Origin: Streptomyces sp. NBC_00691
GTDB taxonomy: Bacteria; Actinomycetota; Actinomycetes; Streptomycetales; Streptomycetaceae
Assembly (NCBI RefSeq): GCF_036226665.1
Contig: NZ_CP109007.1
Location: forward strand, 8,060,001-8,124,000
Direction of reading: 5' to 3'
Length of the DNA: 64,000 nucleotides
The translations under genes were made by a program, and so were the position numbers. The stretch's first letter is position 1. The number at the start of each line of letters is the position of its first letter. Below the pieces are notes generated by a model. The model did no database searches, was not told the DNA's origin, and worked only from the letters and a program-made list of their open reading frames with translations. This document shows positions 23,675 to 31,409 of the stretch, in pieces.

Positions 23675-24654
23675 AGCCCTTCGCCTACCTCCGTGCCGAC
23701 CGCACCGACCAGGCGCTGGCCGCGTACGCGGCACACCCCGGCGCCCAGTACATCGCCGGAGGCACCAACCTCGTCGACCTCATGAAGCTGGGAGTGGCCG
23801 ACCCGCCGTTCCTCGTCGACATCAGCCGACTCCCGCTGGACGGCGTCGACGAGACCCCCGACGGCGGCCTTCGCATCGGGGCGACCGTCCGCAACAGCGA
23901 CCTGGCCGCCCATCCGCTCGTACGGACCCGCTACACCGCGCTGTCGCAGGCACTCCTCGCAGGAGCCTCCGGACAGCTGCGCAACGCCGCCACGACCGGT
24001 GGCAACCTGCTCCAGCGCACGCGCTGCCCGTACTTCCAGGACACCTCGAAGCCCTGCAACAAACGCGCGCCGGGAACCGGATGCCCTGCCCGCGAGGGCG
24101 TCCACCGGGACCTGGCGGTACTCGGCCATTCCACGCGATGCGTCGCCACCCACCCCTCGGACATGGCCGTCGCGCTCGCCGCCCTCGACGCCCGGGTGCA
24201 CCTCATCGGCCTGGACGGCGAGCGCACCGTACCCCTCACGGAGTTCCACCGGCTGCCGGGTGACACGCCGGAGCACGACACGGTCGTCCGACCCGGCGAA
24301 CTCGTCACGGCGGTCACGCTCCCGCCGCCCACCGGAACCCACAGCGCCTACCGGAAGGCCCGCGACCGCGCCTCGTACGCCTTCGCGCTCGTCTCCGTCG
24401 CCGCCGCCCTCACGGTCGAGGACGGAGTCGTCCGGCACGCCGCCCTCGCTTTTGGCGGGGTCGCGCACGCACCGTGGCGGGCCCGTGCGGCCGAGGAGGT
24501 CCTCCTGGGAGCTCCCGCCACGGAGGAGACATGGGTACGCGCCGCCGACACCGAGCTGGCCGCAGCCGAGCCGTTGCGCGACAACGCCTTCAAGGTGCCG
24601 CTCGCCCGTGGTCTCGCCGTCCGTGTGCTCACCGATCTCGCGTCCCGTCCCTGA
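23671..24654 (+). CDS. Aldehyde oxidoreductase FAD subunit (PaoB/YagS-like)
   Basis: A 327-residue FAD-binding subunit (VAO/CO-dehydrogenase flavoprotein type): AGGTNLVDLMKLG (FAD pyrophosphate) and RNAATTGGNLLQRTRCPYF. Between these and the second half it carries the extra cysteine insert CPYFQDTSKPCNKRAPGTGC, as in E. coli PaoB, which binds an additional [4Fe-4S] cluster; ordinary xanthine dehydrogenases lack it. This places the enzyme with periplasmic-type aldehyde oxidoreductases rather than purine dehydrogenases. Start GTG 23671 overlaps the preceding stop. The gene ends 16 bases before the catalytic subunit. Confidence 0.93.
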   Translation: MKPFAYLRADRTDQALAAYAAHPGAQYIAGGTNLVDLMKLGVADPPFLVDISRLPLDGVDETPDGGLRIGATVRNSDLAAHPLVRTRYTALSQALLAGASGQLRNAATTGGNLLQRTRCPYFQDTSKPCNKRAPGTGCPAREGVHRDLAVLGHSTRCVATHPSDMAVALAALDARVHLIGLDGERTVPLTEFHRLPGDTPEHDTVVRPGELVTAVTLPPPTGTHSAYRKARDRASYAFALVSVAAALTVEDGVVRHAALAFGGVAHAPWRARAAEEVLLGAPATEETWVRAADTELAAAEPLRDNAFKVPLARGLAVRVLTDLASRP

Positions 24655-24670
24655 GGAGCCGACCACCGTC

Positions 24671-26842
24671 ATGCCCACGAACTCCCCGCCCCAGGTTCCC
24701 TCCGCGCCCGACGAGGACGATGCCGCCGGCCGTGACAGCGCCGTCGGTCGTGACGACGCTGCCGGCCGTGACGACGCCGTCCGGCGTGACGCCAGGGAGA
24801 AGGTGACCGGCTCGGCGCGGTACGCCGCCGAGCACAGCCCGCCCGGCTGCGTCCACGCCGTCCCCGTGCCCGCCACCGTCGCGCGGGGCAGGGTGACCGC
24901 CGTCCACGCCGACGAGCTCCTGCGCCGCCCGGGCGTCCACGCCGTCCTCAGTCACACGAACGCGCCCCGTCTCGGCGAGGCCGAGGACCCCACGCTGACC
25001 CTGCTCCAGACCGATCACGTTCCCCATCGAGGCTGGTACGTCGCCCTCGTGATCGCCGACACCCTGGAGAACGCCCGGGCCGCCGCCGACGACCTGCGGA
25101 TCGAGTACGCCACCGAGGAGCACGACCCGGGTCCGCCCGCCGGCCACCCCGGTCTCTACGCACCCGAGGAGGCCAACGGGGGTCATCCGGCCCTGCGCGA
25201 GCGCGGGGACTTCGACGCGGCCTTCGCCACGTCGGCCGTGCGCGTCGACGCCACGTACACCATGACCGCCCAGCACAACCATCCGATGGAGCCGCACGCC
25301 TCCACCGCGTGGTGGGAGGACGACGCGCTGACCGTGTACGACTCCAGCCAGGGGGCGACGAAGGTACGAGACGTCCTCGCACGGCTGTTCCAGGTGCCCC
25401 GGCACCGCGTCACGGTCGTCTCCGCGTACGTCGGCGGCGGCTTCGGCTCCAAGGGCACCCCGAGGCCGCAGGCGGTCCTCGCCTCGATGGCCGCGCTGCA
25501 CCTCGGACGGCCGGTGAAGCTGTCACTCCCGCGCCGCGAACTCGCCGCCGTCGTCGGTCACCGCGCCCCCACGGTCCAGCGCGTCCGCATCGGCGCGAAC
25601 GCGGACGGTGTGATCAGCGCCCTCGCCCATGAGGTCGTCACGCAGACCTCCACGGTCAGGGAGTTCGTCGAGCAGGCCGCCGTCCCCGCGCGCACCATGT
25701 ACACCTCGCCGCACAGCCGGACGAGCCACCGGGTCGTGGCCCTCGACGTGCCGACGCCCTCGTGGATGCGTGCTCCGGGCGAGGCGTCCGGGATGTACGC
25801 CCTCGAAGCCGCCATGGACGAACTCTCCGTCGCCACGGGCGTCGATCCGGTCGAACTCCGGCTGCGCAACGAGCCCGACACCGAACCCGACAGCGGCAGG
25901 CCGTTCAGCAGCAGAGGCCTCACGGAATGCCTGCGTGAGGGCGCGCGCCTCTTCGGCTGGGAGGGCCGCGACCCCCGCCCAGGAGTACGGCGAGCCGACG
26001 GACGACTCACCGGCACCGGAGTGGCGGCCTCGACCTACCCGTACCTCCTGGGCCCCTCCTCGGCCTCCGCGCACGCCGCGCCGGACGGCACGCACCTCGT
26101 ACGGCTCGCCGCCACCGACATCGGGACCGGCGCCCGGACCGTCCTCGCGTACATCGCCGCCGAAGCGCTCGGCGTCCCGCCGGCCTCGGTACGCGTGGAA
26201 CTCGGGAGCAGCACGTTGCCGACCGCCCCCCTGGCCGGTGGTTCATCGGGCACCTCGTCCTGGGGCTGGGCCGTCCACAAGGCCTGCACGGCCCTGGCAG
26301 GCATGGTGCGCGCCCACTCCGGCCCGCTCCCGCCCGAGGGCCTCACCGCCCGGGCGGACACCGCCGAGGAGGCGGGCCGGGAGTCCCCGTACGCACGGCA
26401 CGCGTTCGGTGCGCAGTTCGCGGAGGTCGACGTGGACACTGTGACGGGGGAGGTACGGGTACGGCGCCTGCTGGGGGTCTTCGCGGCGGGTCGGGTACTC
26501 AGCCCACGGACCGCGCGCTCGCAGTTCATCGGCGGCATGACCATGGGGCTGGGCATGGCGCTGACCGAGAGCAGCACGCTCGACCCCGCGTTCGGCGACT
26601 TCACGGAACGGGACCTCGCCGCGTACCACGTCCCCGTCTGCGCCGACGTGCCGACGCTCGAAGCGCACTGGCTCCACGAGGAGGACCCCCACCTCAACCC
26701 CATGGGCAGCAAGGGAATCGGGGAGATCGGCATCGTGGGGACAGCGGCCGCGATCGCGAACGCCGTGCACCACGCGGTGGGCGTACGTCTGCGGGACCTG
26801 CCCCTGACCCCGGACCGGCTCCTCCCGCACCTGCACGGCTGA
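24671..26842 (+). CDS. Aldehyde oxidoreductase molybdenum-binding subunit (PaoC/YagR-like)
   Basis: A 723-residue catalytic subunit. After a disordered head with the repeat GRD(S/D)A(A/V), seen four times at about residues 19-40, come the hammerhead domain (REKVTGSARYAAEH), MTAQHNHPMEPHASTAWWE, the molybdopterin-contact VGGGFGSKG, and the C-terminal active-site loop GSKGIGEIGIVG with the catalytic Glu. These are the hallmarks of xanthine-oxidase-family aldehyde oxidases. The enzyme should oxidise aldehydes to acids with a Mo cofactor. No maturation chaperone (PaoD/XdhC) is seen beside it. ATG 24671 has GAGGAG about 14 bases upstream. Confidence 0.93.
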   Translation: MPTNSPPQVPSAPDEDDAAGRDSAVGRDDAAGRDDAVRRDAREKVTGSARYAAEHSPPGCVHAVPVPATVARGRVTAVHADELLRRPGVHAVLSHTNAPRLGEAEDPTLTLLQTDHVPHRGWYVALVIADTLENARAAADDLRIEYATEEHDPGPPAGHPGLYAPEEANGGHPALRERGDFDAAFATSAVRVDATYTMTAQHNHPMEPHASTAWWEDDALTVYDSSQGATKVRDVLARLFQVPRHRVTVVSAYVGGGFGSKGTPRPQAVLASMAALHLGRPVKLSLPRRELAAVVGHRAPTVQRVRIGANADGVISALAHEVVTQTSTVREFVEQAAVPARTMYTSPHSRTSHRVVALDVPTPSWMRAPGEASGMYALEAAMDELSVATGVDPVELRLRNEPDTEPDSGRPFSSRGLTECLREGARLFGWEGRDPRPGVRRADGRLTGTGVAASTYPYLLGPSSASAHAAPDGTHLVRLAATDIGTGARTVLAYIAAEALGVPPASVRVELGSSTLPTAPLAGGSSGTSSWGWAVHKACTALAGMVRAHSGPLPPEGLTARADTAEEAGRESPYARHAFGAQFAEVDVDTVTGEVRVRRLLGVFAAGRVLSPRTARSQFIGGMTMGLGMALTESSTLDPAFGDFTERDLAAYHVPVCADVPTLEAHWLHEEDPHLNPMGSKGIGEIGIVGTAAAIANAVHHAVGVRLRDLPLTPDRLLPHLHG
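24726..24790 (+). repeat. In-frame 18-bp coding repeat
   Basis: Four imperfect copies of an 18-bp unit encoding GRDDA(A/V) in the N-terminal extension of the molybdenum subunit. Copy-number change would keep the frame. Confidence 0.7.
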
Positions 26843-26990
26843 CCATGGCTGACCCAGGTGTCGGACACGGTGGTGCGAGGACCGGTACGCCCCCTACGCG
26901 TGGCCGTGCGGCTGCCGGCCCGAGCAGGCCGCGCAACCGATATGCGTTCCGGCGATCGGCGTGCCCGCGCCGATGCCGCCGCGCAATGCC

Positions 26991-26996
26991 TACGCT
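26991..26996 (+). promoter_or_regulatory. -10 element of leaderless promoter
   Basis: TACGCT, 6 bases before ATG 27003. Confidence 0.45.
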
Positions 26997-27002
26997 CGTC
27001 GT

Positions 27003-27317
27003 ATGACGGAGAGTGAGATCCAGCTCAAGGCAATCGCGGCGCTCACGGCCCTGCGCGGGGGAGTGGCTCAGGACTACGTCTCCGACCTGCTCGGCGAGGT
27101 GATTCCGACGCGGTTCCTGGTTCCCGACACCGACGACGCGGTGGAGGTCGGAGCCGCGGTCCTGACCCAGCTCACGGAACCGGTCAGTGCTCTGGTCCGC
27201 GGCTTCATCCTCGCCTTCGAGACGGTGGCCGACGCGTACGACCGTGCTGAGTCCGGCGAGCCCACCGAGCAGATCCTGCAGGCCCTGGCTCTGGAGATCG
27301 CGAGCGAGACCGACTGA
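27003..27317 (+). CDS. Small conserved hypothetical protein
   Basis: A 104-residue acidic protein I cannot name: ATG 27003 (MTESEIQLKAIAALTALRGG) after a TACGCT box at leaderless distance. Predicted mostly helical with one strand (IPTRFLVPDTDDAVEVGAAV). No cysteines, membrane segments or catalytic motifs. It ends 25 bases before the convergent PPK2 gene, with no hairpin between. Confidence 0.65.
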   Translation: MTESEIQLKAIAALTALRGGVAQDYVSDLLGEVIPTRFLVPDTDDAVEVGAAVLTQLTEPVSALVRGFILAFETVADAYDRAESGEPTEQILQALALEIASETD

Positions 27318-27341
27318 CCGGCCGGGTCACGGCGGTCGCGC

Positions 27342-28331
27342 CTACATGTCGCTGTCCGTCTCCGGGTGGGCTCCCGGGCCTTGATGCCGCGGGGCCAGGG
27401 GCGTGGGGGAGAGGGTGGACGTCTCCTCGCCCGCCTCCAGGAGGGTGTCCGCGGCGCCGATGACGAGCGGGTCGGGTTCCCCCACGGCCGCGGGGTCCTT
27501 GCTCGTGTAGTCGATGCGCCGGAGGAGGCTGCGCATGGCCTCCAGGCGGCCCCGGCGCTTGTCGTTGCTCTTGACGACCGTCCAGGGAGCGTGCGCGGTG
27601 TCCGTCGCCCTGAACATGTCGACCTTGGCGGTGGTGTAGTCGTCCCAGCGGTCCAGCGACGCCAGATCGGTGGGGGAGAGCTTCCACTGCCGTACCGGGT
27701 CGACCTGCCGGATCGCGAACCGGGTGCGCTGCTCGGATCGCGACACCGAGAACCAGAACTTCACCAGGTGGATGCCGTCGTCGACCAGCATGCGCTCGAA
27801 CACCGGGCACTGGCGTAGGAACAGCGCGTACTCGTCGTCCGAGCAGAATCCCAGGACACGCTCGACACCCGCCCGGTTGTACCAGGAGCGGTCGAAGAAG
27901 ACGATCTCGCCGGGGCCGGGGAGGTGGGCGACGTAGCGCTGGAAATACCATTGCCCGGCTTCCCGCTCCGTCGGCTTGTCCAGAGCGACGATGCGCGCGC
28001 CCCGAGGATTCAGACGCTCGGTGAACCGCTGGATGGTGCCGCCCTTGCCGGCGGCGTCGCGGCCCTCGCAGACGACGACCACCCGCGCGCCGGTGTCCTT
28101 GGCCCACCGCTGCAGTTTCAGCAGCTCGATCTGCAGGATCCGCTTGGCCCGCTCGTACTCGCCCCGCCGCAGCTTGCGGTCGTAGGGGTAGTTCTCCCGC
28201 CAGGTACGGATCGGGGCGCCTTCGGCGCTGAGGAGAACGGGCTGCTCGGGGTTGGTGTCGTCCACGCTGAGGCCACTGAGCAGATCCGTCCGGTCCGCGT
28301 CCCGGTCGTCGGCGCCGCTGATTCCCGTCAC
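27342..28331 (-). CDS. ppk2: Polyphosphate kinase 2 family protein
   Basis: A 329-residue cytosolic PPK2, which transfers phosphate between polyphosphate and nucleotides (often NDP to NTP). Motifs: Walker A CEGRDAAGKGGTIQRF, lid region LNPRGARIVALDKPTEREAGQWYFQRY, and Walker B EIVFFDRSWYNRAGVERVLGF; also FWFSVSRSEQRTRF and WKLSPTDLASLDRWDDYTTAKVDMF, characteristic of single-domain class I PPK2. The C-terminal 40 residues are disordered. Start is the GTG at 28331 with GAGGTG 9 bases upstream; the much longer frame upstream reads through low-complexity sequence. Poly-P metabolism fits the stress-related neighbourhood. Confidence 0.92.
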   Translation of the reverse strand: MTGISGADDRDADRTDLLSGLSVDDTNPEQPVLLSAEGAPIRTWRENYPYDRKLRRGEYERAKRILQIELLKLQRWAKDTGARVVVVCEGRDAAGKGGTIQRFTERLNPRGARIVALDKPTEREAGQWYFQRYVAHLPGPGEIVFFDRSWYNRAGVERVLGFCSDDEYALFLRQCPVFERMLVDDGIHLVKFWFSVSRSEQRTRFAIRQVDPVRQWKLSPTDLASLDRWDDYTTAKVDMFRATDTAHAPWTVVKSNDKRRGRLEAMRSLLRRIDYTSKDPAAVGEPDPLVIGAADTLLEAGEETSTLSPTPLAPRHQGPGAHPETDSDM

Positions 28332-28774
28332 ACCAATCACCTCGTTGTCGTGTCGTCGGCCGCGGACCCGGTCCTGCCGCCAGGAGCGGGCCTCTCCAAG
28401 GGATCCTTCCCCGATCATGAAGGACCATCGGCCGAGTCGGCGGTGTTCGCGGGGTGCGCCGCGAGTCCACCCGGTCGTGGTGACCGACGGCGCTGCCGCA
28501 GGAGCGGAGGGCACACCTGCGGCCATCGGCGTCCGTGGACCCCGGCGATGGCACGGAGACGGCTCCGAGACGGCCCTGAGACCAGGACGGACCGCGAGCC
28601 GGGTGGTGCACGGGTGGTCTGCCGATGACGGGGTAGGCGCGTAAGCGAACGGCACTCGCCCCGGGGCTCCGGGCAGCGGAACGCGCACGAGACCGTGGAC
28701 GGACCGGGTTCTCCACGACAAGCCGTCGGCACCACCCGGCTCGACGCGCGCGAGATGAAGGAGAAGGCACACCG
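28332..28774. other. Divergent intergenic region, 443 bp
   Basis: Lies between the divergent ppk2 and DUF3618 genes and must hold both promoters. No coding frame with natural composition, no long repeat and no convincing operator was seen. Confidence 0.5.
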
Positions 28775-29239
28775 ATGAGTCATCAGACGCGAGGCGACGC
28801 ATCCGGGCAGGCACCCGAGAGACTGCGCAAGATGGTCGCGCACACCCGTGAGAAGCTCGGACAGACCGCGGACGCGCTGTCCGCCAAGGACGGCGTGACG
28901 GCCCAGGCCATGGAGAAGGCGGCCGACCTCAGGACGCAGGCCGCCGCGAAGGCCGCCGGCATCACCGGCCAGCTCCGCGAGACCGCGGAGCACGCCGCGC
29001 AGCTGGCGAAGGACAAGACCCCCGACCCGGCTGTGGACAAGGCGGCTCACGCGGCCGCGCAGCTGCGCGGCACGGCGGCTCGGGCGGGCCAGTTCGCCAG
29101 CGAGCGGACACCGGACCTCTTCGCCGACAAGATCGGTCAGGGGGCGGCCGCGACGCGGACCTACCGGACCCCGCTCCTCGTGGGGGCCGCCGTGCTCGGC
29201 GCTCTCCTGCTGGTACGCCGGAGCCGGAGGCATCGATGA
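28775..29239 (+). CDS. DUF3618 family membrane-anchored protein
   Basis: A 154-residue protein beginning with the DUF3618 motif (PERLRKMVAHTREKLGQTADALSAK). About 90 residues of Ala-rich amphipathic helix or coiled coil with heptads follow (AADLRTQAAAKAAGITGQLRET), then one C-terminal transmembrane segment (LLVGAAVLGALLLV) and a basic end RRSRRHR. It looks like an ElaB/YqjD-type tail-anchored stress protein. Function unknown. ATG 28775 is preceded by GGAGAAGG. Its stop overlaps the next start (ATGA), so the two genes form an operon. Confidence 0.82.
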   Translation: MSHQTRGDASGQAPERLRKMVAHTREKLGQTADALSAKDGVTAQAMEKAADLRTQAAAKAAGITGQLRETAEHAAQLAKDKTPDPAVDKAAHAAAQLRGTAARAGQFASERTPDLFADKIGQGAAATRTYRTPLLVGAAVLGALLLVRRSRRHR

Positions 29240-29502
29240 AGACCGCCACACTGGCCTACCGCCCGGTGGGCCTGGCGTTCGGACTCGCCGGTGGCATCCT
29301 GGCCCGCGCCGCCTTCAACCACATGTGGAAGTGGGCCGGGCACGAAGACGACGCCCCCGACGCGATGGACGAGGAACGCACCTGGCGAGAGATTCTGCTG
29401 GCGGCCGCACTGCAAGGAGCGGTCTTCGCGGTCGTCAAGGCCGCCGTGGACCGCGCCGGAGCCACCTCGGTGCGGCGTCTAACAGGAACCTGGCCCAGCT
29501 GA
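29236..29502 (+). CDS. DUF4235 family membrane protein
   Basis: An 88-residue protein of the DUF4235 family: YRPVGLAFGLAGGILARAAFNHMWKW, then DEERTWREILLAAALQGAVF and AVVKAAVDRAGA. Two hydrophobic segments suggest a small inner-membrane protein. Members typically sit beside DUF3618 genes in actinobacteria, as here (4-base ATGA overlap, translational coupling). Its role is not known; the pairing implies a joint membrane or cell-envelope function. A hairpin follows within five bases of the stop. Confidence 0.85.
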   Translation: MKTATLAYRPVGLAFGLAGGILARAAFNHMWKWAGHEDDAPDAMDEERTWREILLAAALQGAVFAVVKAAVDRAGATSVRRLTGTWPS

Positions 29503-29506
29503 CGCC

Positions 29507-29546
29507 CGGGTGCCGCCGTCCGGTACGACGACGGCGGCGGCACCCG
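29507..29546 (+). terminator. Terminator of the DUF3618-DUF4235 operon
   Basis: Stem CGGGTGCCGCCG / CGGCGGCACCCG (12 bp), 16-base loop. Confidence 0.7.
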
Positions 29547-29634
29547 TCCGGACCGACAGCGGTCTCCCGGACGCGGGGAGAGAGACCGCGAAAGAACGGC
29601 ATTCGCCCACGCCGTCAGAGGAAGGTGAACCTGT

Positions 29635-29904
29635 ATGACCACCCAGCAGGAGCCCGAGGCGACGGACGGGCGCGACAAGACGGACCGGCGCCGTGAGACG
29701 GCCTCGCGCTACGAGGCGGACGAGCCGCTGCCCCGTGACCCGCAGAACCAGCAGGCGGAGCACGGAGAGGATCCTCTGGCCATACCCGTACCGGACTGGC
29801 CCGACTCCGAGGCGCCCGCGCCCGATGCGGCGGGAACCGGACGCCGGGGCGACGCCGACGAGGCGAAGCACACGCACATCGAGGTCGACGAACCGGTGGA
29901 CTGA
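29635..29904 (+). CDS. Small acidic disordered protein
   Basis: An 89-residue, Asp/Glu/Pro-rich, hydrophilic protein with no folded motif (MTTQQEPEATDGRDKTDRRR then PRDPQNQQAEHGEDPLAIPV). It has no family I can name. A good RBS (GAGGAAGG, ATG 29635) and GC-rich third positions support translation. It may be one of the streptomycete stress-induced intrinsically disordered proteins. It is separated from the upstream operon by a terminator and from sixA by about 180 bp. Confidence 0.65.
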   Translation: MTTQQEPEATDGRDKTDRRRETASRYEADEPLPRDPQNQQAEHGEDPLAIPVPDWPDSEAPAPDAAGTGRRGDADEAKHTHIEVDEPVD

Positions 29905-30087
29905 TGCGAGCGCCCGGCCGCCCGTCGGCCCGGAGCGTCAGGTCGCATGCCCGCGACGGCAGGCGGCATCCCCTGAGCCTCCCGCTCGGCCCGGCTCCCC
30001 ACGGGCCGCGGCGAGCCCGCCGCATCCGGGTTTCCTCGTCCACGCGATCGCCCTGATCATCTGAGATCGCCACTCCGGGAGGAAAGC

Positions 30088-30681
30088 ATGTCGCCCCAAA
30101 CCGAAATCCACGTGGCTGCCTCGGGAGCCGACAGCGGCGCCGCGTGCCGGCTGTTGCTCGTGCGCCATGCGAAGGCGGAACCCAAAGGGCGCAAGGACGA
30201 CTTCGACCGGAAGCTGAGCGCTCGGGGGCGTGCCGACGCGGCCGAGACCGGCCACTGGCTGGAGCGGTCCCCGTACAGGCCCGAGCTGGTGCTCTGTTCT
30301 CCGGCTCGGCGAGCCCGCAAGACGTGGCGGCTCGTCGAACCGGCGCTGACCGACCGGCCGCCCACCGTGTACGACGAGGGGATCTACAACGCGGCTCCGA
30401 ACGAGTTGGTCGCCACGCTGGCCGATCGGGGCAAGGGCCTCGGCGTTCTCGCCCTCGTCGGCCACAACCCCGGTCTCCACCAACTGGCCTCGGCCCTGTG
30501 CGGCAAGGGGCCCCGGGAGCTCCTGGAACCCTTGAGGGCGACGTTCCCCACCGCGGGTGTCGTCGTCGTGGACCTCGACGGCGGATGGGACGAGCTGGCC
30601 CCGGGCCGAGGCACCCTGATCGACTTCTGGTCCCCGTCCGGCCGGGAGCAGGATTCCGAACACTTCAATCGGAGCCGATGA
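30088..30681 (+). CDS. SixA-type histidine phosphatase
   Basis: A 197-residue histidine-phosphatase-superfamily protein. The phosphohistidine motif is LLLVRHAKAE (RHA instead of RHG, the SixA variant), followed by the SixA-like DFDRKLSARGRADAAETGHWL, LVLCSPARRARKTW with the second Arg, and LALVGHNPGLHQLA with the distal catalytic His. SixA dephosphorylates phosphohistidine on proteins such as HPt domains in other bacteria; the streptomycete target is unknown. Start is ATG 30088 with GGGAGGAAAG; the first 20 residues are a non-conserved lead-in and a later start is possible but lacks an RBS. Confidence 0.85.
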   Translation: MSPQTEIHVAASGADSGAACRLLLVRHAKAEPKGRKDDFDRKLSARGRADAAETGHWLERSPYRPELVLCSPARRARKTWRLVEPALTDRPPTVYDEGIYNAAPNELVATLADRGKGLGVLALVGHNPGLHQLASALCGKGPRELLEPLRATFPTAGVVVVDLDGGWDELAPGRGTLIDFWSPSGREQDSEHFNRSR

Positions 30682-30907
30682 ATACCTGTGCTCGCGGCCT
30701 GAGGTTTTAGCGGCCATCGCAGACAGGTTATTTGTCGGCGGCACACAGGGAGACTTTCTCGGCGCCTGCGGACTGCGGTGACGTGCTACCGTCCAACTCG
30801 GTTGCAGTTGTGGTACCCGAAAACTTCAGGCTCTTCCCGCCGGCCGCGTGCCACGGGAATTGCTTTGTATTTCCGGTCGTTTTCCGGAGGGCATCATCGC
30901 GGCGACA

Positions 30908-30930
30908 TGGCATCCGTACGGTACGGATGC
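30908..30930. promoter_or_regulatory. 23-bp palindrome before the cold-shock gene
   Basis: Arms GGCATCCGTAC and GTACGGATGCC are perfectly complementary around a single base, ending about 12 bases before the AAGGAG ribosome-binding site. It could be a protein operator or a cold-sensitive leader hairpin. Confidence 0.5.
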
Positions 30931-30957
30931 CGGCGTACTGCCCTAAGGAGACATGAC

Positions 30958-31161
30958 ATGGCTGCTGGCACTGTGAAGTGGTTCAACGCGGAAAAGGGTT
31001 TCGGCTTCATCGAGCAGGACGGTGGCGGCCCTGACGTGTTCGCCCACTACTCGAACATCGCGGCCCAGGGCTTCCGCGAGCTTCAGGAGGGCCAGAAGGT
31101 CACCTTCGACATCGCGCAGGGCCAGAAGGGCCCGACGGCCGAGAACATCGTTTCCGCCTGA
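30958..31161 (+). CDS. Cold-shock protein (CspA family)
   Basis: A 67-residue OB-fold nucleic-acid-binding protein: MAAGTVKWFNAEKGFGFIEQ with RNP1 (KGFGFI), then PDVFAHYSNI with RNP2 (VFAHY), ending QKGPTAENIVSA. CspA proteins act as RNA chaperones, melting structure at low temperature or in growth transitions. It has a strong RBS (AAGGAG), a conspicuous palindrome in the leader and a perfect terminator immediately after, so it is monocistronic. It stands upstream of a DEAD-box helicase, a functional partner in RNA remodelling. Confidence 0.95.
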   Translation: MAAGTVKWFNAEKGFGFIEQDGGGPDVFAHYSNIAAQGFRELQEGQKVTFDIAQGQKGPTAENIVSA

Positions 31162-31178
31162 CGCGCGCCGTACGACGT

Positions 31179-31216
31179 AGCTGGGGCCCGCATCCCTCGG
31201 GGTGCGGGCCCCAGCT
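31179..31216 (+). terminator. Terminator of the cold-shock gene
   Basis: Perfect 14-bp stem (AGCTGGGGCCCGCA / TGCGGGCCCCAGCT) with a 10-base loop. Confidence 0.85.
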
Positions 31217-31374
31217 GCATGCGTGCACAGCGGCCGTGCGTACCCGCACCGCAGCTGCTGCTTTCAGCGGACCGCTTGTGCCGAGATTCATTCGTCCTGG
31301 GCCAAGCATCCTGCAATTCACGCTTCACTCGGCCCGTGCCTGCGAATCCCGAAGCTGTTCATCCGCTTCCGGAA

Positions 31375-31401
31375 TTCCTCGATACGCGCCGTATCGAGGA
31401 A
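31375..31401 (+). promoter_or_regulatory. Hairpin sequestering the helicase ribosome-binding site
   Basis: TTCCTCGATACG (31375-31386), loop CGC, CGTATCGAGGAA (31390-31401): a perfect 12-bp stem. The right arm contains GAGGAA, the Shine-Dalgarno sequence of the helicase whose ATG is at 31410, so the folded leader would hide the ribosome-binding site. Confidence 0.65.
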
Positions 31402-31409
31402 GGTTCTGA

